NCBI GenBank assembly: GCA_028641055.1
Contig: CM054059.1
Location: 110,062,263 to 110,126,262, forward strand
Reading direction: 5' to 3'
From: Alopecurus myosuroides
Lineage: Eukaryota > Streptophyta > Magnoliopsida > Poales > Poaceae
DNA: 64,000 bases
Shown here: positions 12,761 through 23,567 of the stretch, piece by piece
Layout of the letters: every line of letters starts with the position of its first letter
Position numbering within the stretch: position 1 is the stretch's first letter
Translations under genes and position numbers: made by a program
Notes under the pieces: model-generated
Databases searched by the model: none
What the model was told of the DNA's origin: nothing
The model's input: only the letters and a program-made list of their open reading frames with translations

Positions 12761-13970
12761 TCTCTCGATCATTCTGCTCAGCTTACGGCGGGGATTCGAT
12801 CTGCGTTTGCTCGAAAGATCGCCGGAAAAGCAGAGCAGAGGAGGGCGAAGGACCGCGAGCTTCGATCGGCCTTAATCCCGAGGTGAGCTCCTGTTTAGGT
12901 GGGTTAATCAGCATTTTTCAGTAGTAATACTACGGTCCCGTATATATATTTTTTGAATCCGAATATCCGATTGCGTCTGCGGAGCGACCCGTCGGTTCTG
13001 TGCGGGAGCTCTGCTTCCGCTGTTTGATCTGATCTTCTCCTCCCGATTCGGGGTGGCTCCCCCATCGCCTGCATCGCCGCTCCGCTCGTGGGGGCTTGGA
13101 TTGGGGAAGCTGTCGTGGTTTTTTCGCTTCGATTCCGCCGCCTCCGGTTGCTTCGCTCTCGGCCTCTTCCGCCATTTCGGTTGGCTCCTGCTCGATTTTG
13201 GTCGGGGCCACCTTTTCTGCTTGCTCGCGGCGGAGGGTGGTGGATTTGTTCCGGTGAGGGAGATGGTGGTCCGATCAGATTATTCCGAATCATCAAGTAT
13301 TTTTGACTTTTCAAGTGATGCGGATAGCACGTCTCTGCTCGGGGTAGGAGGGATGGGAGGCAGTGATCGTGGGAGGGTTGGTGTGGCGTGAGCACGAATT
13401 GTCGTCTTTGTCTTTTGCCTTTTCCTGGGTTGGTTGCTGAATTATTTGTTGGCTATTGCGTTTGGTAGCTGGGAGGCTTGCTCTCCAAAGTTCACTCAGC
13501 TTGGACCAGAGGTTTGGGAGGAAAAACTTTACTGTCGATCATTTATTTATTTGCTGATCCATCGGAGATCGGTGTCCTAGCTTGCTCTCCTAATGCAAAT
13601 CTTGTCACGGATTGGCCTTGTGTGGAGTTGGTAGGGTGGTAGGCTATGCAGGATGAGGAGGTCACACAATTCTTAATGATATCATAGTGTTTTCTTCGTT
13701 GTTTACTTTTGCCAAAATAACAATGATAGTTGTATCCCAGCTGTGTGGCCTTTATTCTCTGTACCCTTCATCATCCAGTCTGTAGTGAAGTAGTCTGTAC
13801 ACAAAACCAATTGTTTGCCCCACACATAGACCGTCGAACTTTTTGAGCTTGCTTTCACAGGATTCCAATTGTAGGTTACAGCATCATTGCGCATCTGCAG
13901 CTTGATGCCTGCAGTGTTATATATGCATGATGCAACTAGTGATGGTAATACTTCTTGTTGTAAACTGCAG
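12760..13970 (+). other. 5'UTR exon 1 and 5'UTR intron of the coiled-coil gene
   Basis: The first exon (about 12760-12882) carries no used ATG and ends at CCGAG|GTGAGC. The intron runs 12883-13970 (1,088 bases) and ends with the acceptor AAACTGCAG. Its first 500 bases are GC-rich, with open frames in several phases that I treat as chance. Long leader introns are common in housekeeping plant genes, where they can raise expression; that role here is inference. Confidence 0.75.
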
Positions 13971-13997
13971 AGACGAGTACCGAGCTAGTCTCCCGAG

Positions 13998-16900
13998 ATG
14001 GAAGTCGAACACGCTGCAAAAGTAGGAGAGACGACTAATCTTAAGTCGCCTGATACGGCTCCGGTAAGGAAAACAGTATTTGTTGAAGTCGAGTGCATGT
14101 TTGTGAGCTAGTGCACTTTCAGAATTGAGTGATGTTTACGTTCTTGCTAGTTTCTTAGTAGTTTCATTCGTGTTATTCGCAATAGCCTGTTTATCATTTC
14201 CAATTTTTTAGTTTCGCTTCCAGTATTATCACCTTCATAATATCTTGATGTCGAAAAACAATGTGTGGTTTCTGAACATGTTTTGGGTGGGCGACTGAAT
14301 ATATTGTTGTGTTCAGTAATTTTGTCATTTATCAGTTCATTATGGTACTTTAATATGCTTTATTTAGATATGTGGAATATTTGGGCAGATGATAATTGGA
14401 GGGCATAAGAAAACATTTATACTTTACTATGCTGTCACATTTTGTATAGAGAATTCTGGTGCAGTTTGCATGATTGGTTAATGGAGTGGTTTATTAGAGA
14501 GTTCACCACTGTTTGCAGCCTAAGGTCCTAAATATTTGCATCAACTCCACTGAATTAGATTCTAGAAGGGGGGTGGAGATTAGAAAAATCTCCATGAAAA
14601 CAAATGCTTGAAGTCTGATGATCGACAGGAATTTTCCGCTTTTAAAAAACGTTGACCAACGGGGGAAGGATCCCTCCCTTGGCTAGTAGTACTTTCCTTC
14701 GGATGAGGACTTGTTTATGTTTCACTGATGACTCGGTTATTATTAGATTTGAGATTCCAAAGATGCCACCGTATTCTGACAATGCCAATGTCTCAGGTAC
14801 ATGATAATGACAAAGAAAATCTAGCAAATGGGAATTCAAATCCAGATGTTAAGGAAACACAGAATGATGACTATGATGGAACAGGATCCGATGATTTTGA
14901 GCTGGTAGATGTGAAGGAAAAGGCAAGTCCCAAAGAGGATCAAAGAACTACAGAGCGATTGGCAGAGCTATCAAGGCGTATTGAAGAGCTTGAGTCTGAA
15001 AAGAAAAAATGATGAAGGACATGACAGAAGCAGAAAATAAGCAGGCACTGCAGTACAGTTCTCTACAAGAAGCACAAAGATCTCTCACGGAGAAGGATAA
15101 AGAGTTGGCTGAGGCAACACAGTCACTGAGCGAGATGGGATCTGAGCTTGAAATCTCGAAAAAGAGGATTCAAGAAATTGAGGCTGAGTTGGGTTTATCA
15201 GCTGATAAGCTCCACAAACTTGAAGAGCTGAAGGATGAAAGAAGCTTGCATGCTGCACAGGAGGCGAAGAGGGCTTCAGAACTTGATAAGATGCTTGAGA
15301 AGGCTCAGTTGAACATGAAAGAGATGGAAAACCAGATTAGCAATCTTCAGGAAGAGATAAAGGGGCATCAAGATAAGGCTACCGACTATCAGCAGGTAGA
15401 AGAGTCACTGAGTACCACAGTCTCAGAATTCAAGATGGTACAAGAGGCACTTGAACTGTCAAAATCACAAGTGACTGATTTGGAGCAGAAGCTTGCCTCG
15501 CAGGATGCTAGCATCAGTAAGCTCACTGAAGAGTTGAATCTCCATTGCTCTTCTGAAGAATCTCTGAAGGAAAAGAGTCTTAAACTAGAGGCTGAACTTG
15601 CAGCCGTGAATGAAGAGTTACAAGTGAAGCTTCTGAGTTTGCAAGAAATTGAGATGAAACTGGAAGAGCAGGTGAAGGAAAAAGAGAAAAGTGAAGCTAC
15701 ATTGGAGGAGCAACAGGCGCAGATACTCAACCTGCAGTCTGGGCTCGATGAATTAAAGGATGAAAATGATACTCTCAAAGGGACTCTAGCAGACACTGAA
15801 TCAAAACTAACAGAGAGAGACTCTGTGCTGCGTCAGGCTGAAGAGGAGCATGCTAAAGCACAATTGCTCCTGTCGGAAGCATTGTCGCATAAAGAAGAAC
15901 TAGAGGTAAATCTGAAATCTATCAGTGAGCAGCATGGTGAGTCCAAAGCAGTTGCTGAAGATGCAAATGGGAAGATTCTCGAGCTTCAAGCACAAATTCA
16001 AGAACTTCATGCAGCTGAAGAGGCTTTGAAGTCACACCTGGAAGAGGCTAGCACAAATGTGGAAGTTGCCGAGAAGAAATGTTCTGATCTTGAGCAACAG
16101 CTCAGCGAATCAGAGAATAAATTAGTCACTTCAAGTGAACAGGTAAAGTTGCTGGAAGAGCACGTTCAAGAGCAAGCAGCTTCTTCAACAGAAAAAGAAA
16201 AGCAGCTTGAAGAAGCAATAAACAATGCAGAGGCATACAAAGAGAAGATGAATGAGTTGCAATCGTCTCTGGATTCCTCGACATCTAAAACTCAGCTACT
16301 TGAACAAGAAGTCAAGGATCTCACTGACAGATTCTCACAGCATCAAGAACAAGCCCATTCCGTTCATGAAAGAAGTATTGAACTGGAGACCTTGCTACAT
16401 ACATCAAAGTCTGATGCTGATGGTGCACACTCCCGGAGACAGGAGCTGGAGCAGGAACTTGAGAACACACAAGCAAAGTTCAATGAGGTTGAAGCAGAAC
16501 TAGAACAGTACAGAAGCAAGGTTTCCCACCTTTCCGATGATCTGGAAGCTTACCAAATAAAAGCAGCCAGTCTTGAAGCTGTGATGGAAGACGCAAGCGG
16601 AAAGGAGAAAGAGCTTATGGACTCACTGATCCAGATCACCGAAGAAAAGAAGAAACTTGAAGAACTAACAGCAGAGTATGAAGAAAAAATTCAAGAACAC
16701 CTGAAGGAAAAGGAAGCTTTTGAAGAGAAGGTGCAGAGTCAAGAATCAAAGGTGGTTGATTTAGAAGAATCGTTGGCAAAACTGAGAGAAGAAAAAGAAA
16801 GTGTCGAGAACACCATTGCTGATCTTAACCTGCAACTGTCCAATAAGGACGACATGTACATGCAATTGGAGTCCCAGTTAAGCCAGGCGGGGGAAGATCA

Positions 16901-19900
16901 TAGCAAAACAAGATCACTTCTCTCTGATGCACACTCACACAAGGAGGAACTAGAGCTAAATTTGAAATCTCTTAATGATCTGCACACTGAATCCAAAACA
17001 GCTGCTGAGTCTGCAGTACAGCGGACTGCAGAGCTTGAAACTCAAGTTCAGGTATTAAGTACTGCTGAAGAAAGTCTGAAGTTACAGCTTGCTGAGTTTG
17101 AGTCAAAGCTAGAATCTGCTGAGAAAAAGAGCACAGATCTTGAGCAAGATCTTAAGGATGCGAGAGATGAATGCAATACTTTCCGTGTGAAGGTTGATGA
17201 ACTTTCTGGGGAAGTTGAAGCATACAAGGAGAAATCAGCAAGTCTCGAGGCTTTATTAGCAGAAGCAAACCAAAAGGAGGATGAATTTTCAGGGAAGTTG
17301 GCTCAAGCTAATGAAGAGAAGGAGAAGTTTGAAGATCTGTCAAATAAGGCCACCTTGGCGCATTTGGAAGCGGAGAAGCAGGTCCAGAGTTTACAGGGTG
17401 ATCTAGAATCCGCCTTACGTAAAATGGAAGAAGTGGAGAATGATCTTCATACCCTGGGTGTTAGAGAAAGCTCAGTACTTGACAAGCTTAAATCTGCAGA
17501 GGAGCAGCTTGAGCACAGGGGGAGGGCACTAGAACATGCCACTTCCAAGAAAATTGATCTGGAATCTCTGTACCAGACTTTACTTGAAGAAACAGAGACG
17601 AAGCTCCAACAAGCGGAGGAGAATTTAACTCAGAAGGAGACAGTATGTGTAGAACTCTCTGGAAAGTTGAAGTTGGCAGAGGAACAGGTGGCATCGTATC
17701 AAGAAAAGGCGACTGCGGCCACTGAAGAGGTTGAATCCATGAAGGTGGAGCTTGAAGCCTTTGAAAATGAGATCGCTACTCATGAGACCACCATTGAGGA
17801 ACTGAAGACCAAGGTCTCCAATGCTGAGTCAAAGGCTGAAGAGGCGTTGGCTGAGAGCGCGGCGATGAGTGGAGGAAATCAGGCCCTGAAAGAGGAGCTT
17901 GATGCTAAGCTAGCAATGCTTCATGAACTGCAAGAGCAATTTAACTCTACTCATGCTGAAAAGGAAGATGTTGTTACGAAGCTAGCTGAGCATGGAAGAA
18001 CGATAGAACATTTGACTGAGGTGCACAGTAGAGGCATAGAACTTCAATCTGCAGCTGAATCAAGGAATGCAGAAGTTGAAGCTCAAATGCGGGAAGCTCA
18101 TGAGACAATTGGACAGAAAGATTCAGAAATCAAAGACTTGAATGAGAGGCTGATTGCACTTCAGTCTGAGACTGAAAGTTTGATGCATGTGAATGAAGCC
18201 CTGAAACAGGAAATCAATGCTCAGCTGGTCATGGTTGATAAGCTGCATGAGAAATTTGCGTCCGTGAGTTCCGATAAAGAAGAAGCTGCAGAGAAGCTGG
18301 CTGTTCACGAGGAAACAATAAAACATTTGACAGAAGAGCATTCAAGGGGCTTGGAGCTCCACTCTGCTGCTGAATCAAGGTATTCAGAACTTGAGAGTCA
18401 ACTCCGTGAAGCTAATGAGGCGATTGCAGATAAAGAAGCTGAAGTTACAGACTTCAAGGAAAAGCTGGTTTCTCTTGAAGCTAGGTATCAAACACTGGCT
18501 GATAAGAACGAGTACTTAGAAGGGGAAGTGCTTGCTAAGGTGGCCATGTATGAGGAGTTACAGGAACGGTTTAGTGCTACTCATGCTGAAAAGGAAGAAG
18601 CTGTAGAGAAGTTAGCTGCTCACGAAGGAACAATCACACACCTGACTGAGGTGCACACAAGAAACTTGGAACTGCACTCGGCAGCTGAATCGAAGAATGG
18701 AGAAACTGAAGCTAAGCTGCATGAAGCCCTCGAGACAATAGCACAGAGAGAAGCTGAAGTTAAAGAATTGGGCAAGAAGCTGGATGCTCTTGAAATCGAG
18801 TTGGGATATTATGAAGAGCAGGCAACTGAAGCTGCTGCCAATGAAGAAAGTCATAAGGTTAAATGTGATGAAGCCATGCACAAACTAAAGAACCTAGAAG
18901 CACAGCTTGCAGAAACACAAAACAAGGTTGAACTTTTCCATACAGAGAAAGCAAACTTGATTATTACAAATAGTAGTTTGAACGAGGAGTTGGAAGCACA
19001 TCAGAGCAAGCTAAATGAATTACAGCTGGCACTTACTGCTGCAGCAGCAGAAAAGCAGGGGTCATCGGAAGAGATTCACTCATTGCATAAGACTCTTGAT
19101 GGCATGATTCAACGCAAAGAAGAACTAGAAAGCCAGGTGATCAAGTGTTCTATTTTTTCGTTGTTCTCGGCTTAGTGCTGTCTAGTGCTCTTGGCTTCAA
19201 AATGTTTCTCATGCCGTTACATAGCTCTTATCTGGCTATCACATATTTTGTAGCCTCAAAAGTGCTAGAAGATAACCTCTGTTGTTATTTACAAAGGTGA
19301 GTTTGTTTTTCAACTTTCAGGTATCTTCTACTCTGGAAGAGCATGAAGAACTGAAGGGCAAGTACCAAAATACACTGGAAGAGAAGCAGATTTTGAATGA
19401 AAAATATGAAACTGCAAAGAGGGAGCTTGACGAAGCAATAGCCAAGTTGGAGGAGCAAATGAATTTGGAAAAGTCTGAAAAAGAATTGCACATTTCAAAA
19501 CTCGAGAGACAAATTACAATGTCTGAGCTAAAATACATGGAGGAGGTATCTTGTTATATATCTCCTCTAAACTATTCGGAGTCCTAGTTTCGAAGTACTG
19601 TCTGTATAATTTCTCAAATATTTTCAGATCCAGACCATGCAAGTTGAAACAACTGAAAAGGGTGATGCACTTACAACCAAGATGCAAGAGCATGCAAACT
19701 TAGTCCAAGAAAAGGATGAGTTGGAGCAACAATTGCTGGAAGTTAGGAAGGAACTGGATGCTGCTTACCATACCATAGCAAACCAGGTAAATAGTTGACT
19801 TTTAGCTAAATGCAGAAGGACTGTCAGATCTATCATTTTCTTACTGTCAAGCCTTTCTGCTCAATTGGTATCATATAAAAAATGATGGAAGATAATCTTT

Positions 19901-21318
19901 CCATGGCTATGTTTTCAGACATATAGTGAGGCTGTTGAATCAGGAGAATCCAAATGATTTGGAACTTGTTTTGTCAAATTTTTATTGTTGTCTGAACTAA
20001 CTGACACGAAAATCCTTTGTTTTGGCAGGAAGAGCAAGCTTCGGTGAGGGAGATAAAGTGGGATGCGTATAAGACGTATTCAGGTGACCAATTAGAAGCT
20101 GAGAAGCAACATGTTGCAGAACTGGAAGTACAAGTATCAGCTCTTAAACAACAGCTGCAAGAATCCGAGATCCATTACAAGCACAAGGTTGGCTTTAATC
20201 TTAGTATCCATTTTATGCTACAACACTAGTTCACCTGTTGCAAGTGATGGGTGTTCTCATGATGGAATGCTTGCATGATAATGGAACTGAGTGAAGATAT
20301 TTTTATTATTGTATGAGATAAAGATAAGAAGCTGTATTTTATCACACCAAGCTTTTACTCTGATATTTCTGGAAATATTAAAATACTAGCCTTTCTTATG
20401 ACAGGAACAAGAAGTTTCTCTAAGGGAAGTTAAATGGGAAGAAGATCAACAACATACTGTTGATTTGGAGAAACAAATCACAACTCTTACACAGCAGCTA
20501 CAATTAGCTGAAACACAGTACAAGCAGAAGGTAAATTATCCTCCTTATTGGAGTAGTTAAATAGGAAGAAAAAGTCTGCCTTCTTAGAAATAGTTGAAAA
20601 AAAAAAATAATAGTTACCTCACACGGTTACACAATATGTTTAAGTTTGGTACAAATAGCCTTTTCAATCTCGTGGTAGTAGTAGGCATACTTGCAGATAA
20701 AAATGGCTGATAGATTCACACAATACCCAATAGTTCGCGTCAGGAAATGTGCCATTGTTGTTACAAACTGTCGTCCCCCTACTGCTTTGACACTTTCTAA
20801 TCATATATCTACAGATTTTTTTTTCTCATGTATTGGTTTGTGCGATTTTTTCAGGTTGCAGAAGAGAAAGAAAAGCTCACCCTTGTCAATACAGAGCTCA
20901 ACAAGCTAACCCAAAACCTGAGCAAGAGTGCTGAAATGGAGAAGAAGGTGCAGGACCTTGAGCAGAAGCTGCAGGTAGCTTATTCTAGATCCGATGAACA
21001 GACAAGCACAAAAACAAAAAATGTTGTGAAACATCTTGAGTTGCCCTGATCGGTAGTTACTGGCAATTGACAACATCATCTGTTTTGCAGGCAAAGGATG
21101 CAGTGGTGGTATCGTCGAGATCCCGGGAATTCAGCATGGACTCGGTAACACCGCAGAACAAACAACAAGACAGATCTCAGGCTCCGGGCACATCCTCTCC
21201 AACCCCTTCTATGCCGCAAGAAATGCGAGAACCTTCCGGTATCATGGCCTTCAAGTTCATCCTCGGCGTCGCCCTGCTGTCCGTGGTCATCGGTGTATTC
21301 CTTGGAAAGAAATACTAG
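13998..21318 (+). CDS. ER/membrane-anchored long coiled-coil protein (PICC/PICL-like), with one frameshift
   Basis: Eight coding exons: 13998-14063, 14797-19136, 19321-19545, 19628-19786, 20029-20187, 20405-20530, 20855-20974 and 21091-21318 (TAG). All introns are GT-AG and fall between codons (phase 0), so exons join cleanly. The product would be about 1,807 residues: a 22-residue start, an acidic linker, then Glu/Lys/Leu-rich heptad coiled coil over some 1,700 residues, a Ser/Pro-rich spacer, and a hydrophobic anchor of about 18 residues just before the C-terminal GKKY. This matches plant long coiled-coil tail-anchored proteins, of which Arabidopsis PICC and PICL (ER-located, PICC linked to pattern-triggered defence) are the nearest I know; Arabidopsis PICC is shorter. 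Older annotation often calls them myosin- or paramyosin-like, but there is no motor domain. The frame is broken once at 15004-15009, where the A run is one base short. The rest is intact over 4 kb, so the gene looks functional or only just disabled. Assignment is by architecture, without a search. Confidence 0.88.
14064..14796 (+). other. Intron 2 of the coiled-coil gene
   Basis: The intron is 733 bases, from CCG|GTAAGG to TCTCAG|GTACAT. It is AT-rich and holds no second gene. An in-frame ATG lies inside it at 14728, continuous with exon 3, so a transcript starting in this intron could begin translation there and skip the 22-residue leader. I prefer the ATG at 13998 because the splice sites on both sides keep the phase. 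Confidence 0.8.
15001..15012 (+). other. Single-base frameshift in an A homopolymer (exon 3)
   Basis: Upstream codons read in one frame to ...ESEKKK and hit TGA at 15010-15012. The next 4.1 kb of coding sequence is open only in the following frame, beginning at the two adjacent ATGs at 15009 and 15012. Adding one A to the six-A run at 15004-15009 joins the two parts with coiled-coil composition on both sides. No alternative donor or acceptor nearby repairs the frame. Both an assembly error in a homopolymer and a true recent mutation are possible. Confidence 0.85.
17880..18830 (+). repeat. Three tandem 315-bp (105-residue) coding repeats
   Basis: Within exon 3 the protein repeats a block marked by HLTEVHSRGIEL, HLTEEHSRGLEL and HLTEVHTRNLEL. 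The matching codons start at 18009, 18324 and 18639, an exact 315-base spacing. The segments before (L.E.F....EKE) and after (SAAES...E) are also shared. A period of 105 residues equals 15 heptads, so each added copy keeps the coiled-coil register. Copies have diverged at many positions, so the expansion is old. Confidence 0.85.
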
Positions 21319-21700
21319 CGCTGCTTCTGTGAAACCGCTGCTGTTAAAAAGTTTTAAAACTGGTTCTTCACATGAACCATTACTGCTATAGCCGAACAAA
21401 ACATAGCTTGGTTTGGTGGACTGCGCTTGAAGAACGGATGGATGACTTTAAGGGAGAAGTCGGAAGTCTGCAAAGCTTTTTTGTTTCTTCTCTTGAAGAG
21501 TTCTCCCTTTTTATTTTCTTTTTGGCTAAGAGGGTAGTAATTTGATTTTTGTTCATTCTACCCTTTCGTGCAGAAGGCCATATGCACCCGATTGGTTTTT
21601 GCTACCAGTGATCTACATCTCTCTCCCACTCTCTGTAAAAATGAAATGGGTCAGAATATTTGTTCATATGTTGTTATGAAGAGTGTAATCTGTATTATGC
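21319..21700 (+). other. 3'UTR of the coiled-coil gene
   Basis: The sequence after the stop is T-rich and free of long frames. T-rich stretches (21478-21560) and TGTAAT-type elements near 21680-21690 are consistent with plant poly(A) control, but no exact cleavage site can be fixed. The next feature is the MITE at 21765, which may sit at or just past the transcript end. Confidence 0.5.
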
Positions 21701-21764
21701 TGTACAGTCGCTCCAGTGCTTTTGATCTATATATACGGGTTGCTGGCTGGGAAGAAATGTCTTA

Positions 21765-21846
21765 CTCACTCCGTCCACTTTTATAAGGCACACTTCTTAG
21801 CATTTCAATAGTAAGAAGTGAGCCTTATAAAAGTGGACGGAGGGAG
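21765..21846. mobile_element. Stowaway-type MITE, 82 bp, copy 1
   Basis: The element is bounded by TA on each side (21763-21764 and 21847-21848), the Stowaway/Mariner target duplication. Its ends are CTCACTCCGTCC and GGACGGAGGGAG, inverted copies of each other with one change at the left end. The arms run about 35 bases and meet at a 12-base centre (GCATTTCAATAG), so the whole element can fold into one hairpin. It carries no transposase; Mariner-like enzymes mobilise this class in trans. It sits 446 bases past the stop codon of the coiled-coil gene. Confidence 0.93.
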
Positions 21847-21848
21847 TA

Positions 21849-22910
21849 TTTTCTCCCTTGCAATATGATGACTTCTCTCACTGTAAATCACATGAAGGCT
21901 GATTTATTCGTAGATTCTGCCTCACTGCATGGTGCCACTTTCATTTGGAAGCCAGCTATAATACACAGTATTATACGAGTCTCTGAATCTGACCGTGTTA
22001 GTATTTTGCAGGTACATGCATGAGATGGGCACACTCAGACCACACACAAGCGACAGTGATGTGCCACGGCATGTTTTCCATGTTGATACTTGACAAGTTA
22101 TTTCTGGTGCATCAGACGACGGTTGGATAAACGCCACGGCAAAGCACGCATTTTTTTTTATTGGACAAGTTGCAAGACGTGAGTGTCGTGTGGGCCCTGG
22201 TCCCACATGTCTGTAGGACATGCAGTGGCGCCTTTTAATTTTCTTTGGAAACTAGTACGAGTAGCTCAAACTGGTGCCTTTTCAGTTAGTGCGGCAATGC
22301 TGATAGCAGTATGATTTAATAGATGGATTCAGAGACCCCAGCACAAGCGTACGGACGGCTGTCAAGGGCTGTCTGAAAAGCCTTCACAGACTGAGTAACT
22401 ATGGTCGCAGTCATTAGTGACTCGGTAAAGTCTATTAGCTTTCTATCCTCGCTGAGAAGCAGTAGTACTAGGGTCGACACCACAGTAATTTATTAACCTA
22501 TTCTGCCTTGGACAGTCTCCTGTCTGGTTTTCCAGGCTCTCTTCAACGTGTAATCCTGACCCCTACCAGGGCCAGTAGATGGATGGTGAGGGTACTGATG
22601 GACACTGTCAAGAAGCTGTACTGATCGCTATTTCGTTTTAGCTCAAGAAACCTCTGGTTGTCTCAAGAGACAAAACACAAAAGTTTCGGCTGAATAAACT
22701 AGTATGTCTAGGAGACCCACAGGCCGCATCTATCCTCCTTGGCAAGATCCCCCAAGCGAACTTTTGGTAGAAGAAAGGAGAAAAGGTGAAAGATGGATGA
22801 CAAAAGGCTCAAGGAATAGATGCCGTTATTAAAGCCTGCATATGCGGTGAAGCCCAAAGTATACCACATGCCATGCACAGTTTACCTATGATATTATATA
22901 TCAAGTATAG
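21849..22910. other. Intergenic DNA between the two MITEs, no gene seen
   Basis: About 1.06 kb without a credible open frame. The longest (99 codons, minus strand, 21922-22221) has no recognisable domain and biased composition. No repeat boundaries or RNA genes were identified. Confidence 0.4.
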
Positions 22911-22912
22911 TA

Positions 22913-22994
22913 CTCCCTCCGTCCACTTTTATAAGGCCCACTTCTTAGCATTTCAATAGTAAGAAGTGAGCCTTATAAAAGTGGACGGAGGGAG
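22913..22994. mobile_element. Stowaway-type MITE, 82 bp, copy 2
   Basis: This element has the same length, same centre and same arms as the copy at 21765-21846, differing at only about two positions, again flanked by TA (22911-22912 and 22995-22996). Its ends, CTCCCTCCGTCC and GGACGGAGGGAG, are perfect inverted repeats. The near identity of two copies 1.1 kb apart, in different flanking sequence, points to recent or linked transposition. Confidence 0.94.
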
Positions 22995-22996
22995 TA

Positions 22997-23220
22997 ACAT
23001 ACTGAGATGAGTCCAGAGTTTTTCAACTTGCACTCATCGTTACCAAAGATTTGATAGAATGAATGCAAGAAGACAAGGAACGGCGGCACACAACCACATT
23101 GTCATGCATTGATGAGTGTGGTCACATTTTTGTTTTGGGGGATTGTGTCCATTTCGGTAGATCTGGAAAACGCATATTAGGTATGTAGGGTATTGTGTCC
23201 ATTTCATTTTAGAGTTTTTT
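22997..23220. other. Short spacer, nothing recognised
   Basis: This is AT-rich sequence with a small internal duplication of the phrase TTGTGTCCATTTC (about 23144 and 23191). No gene or element end was found. Confidence 0.3.
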
Positions 23221-23567
23221 TTCCAACCCTACCCCATGGGTCGCCTCCCTAGGGCGACTCCGGAGGTCCCAGCGCCACCTCCCCTAAGTCTCCCCATTCC
23301 ACTGCCCGGTCTACCCGCCGCCGTCGGAGGAGGCCGTCTCAGCGGACTGCGGTGGTGGGGTGCCCAAATTTTGTCCGGCCCTACGGTCTTCATGGCGTGT
23401 CATCTACGATCTTGCCCTCGCCAGCCTCCTACAATTTGACTGCTTTCGACCGCCCTTGAGGAAGACGTCGATGCGCCTGTTGTCGTGCTCCCGTAGGCCG
23501 CGTGTCTGGTCGACGCCGACCTCCCCCGATATGGCTGCATCCGGACGCCCTCGAGGAAGTCGTCGGC
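23221..23567 (+). mobile_element. Probable 5' region of a decayed LINE
   Basis: A GC-rich stretch, CCTCCCCTAAGTCTCCCC-like and full of CGCC/GTCG, follows a T-rich run. It resembles the untranslated 5' part of Triticeae LINEs as I know them. It is interrupted at 23567/23568 by the solo LTR and seems to continue at 25101. No reverse-transcriptase frame survives on either side, so this would be a deletion derivative. Confidence 0.4.

Noticed and set aside
13053..13391. 112-codon frame in the 5'UTR intron
   Set aside because: Lies between a good donor and acceptor, in GC-rich intron start; the coding frame starts only at 13998.
15389..15796. 135-codon minus-strand frame opposite the coiled-coil exon
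   Set aside because: Ser/Cys/Phe-rich product is the mirror of Glu/Lys/Leu codons on the coding strand; a shadow frame.
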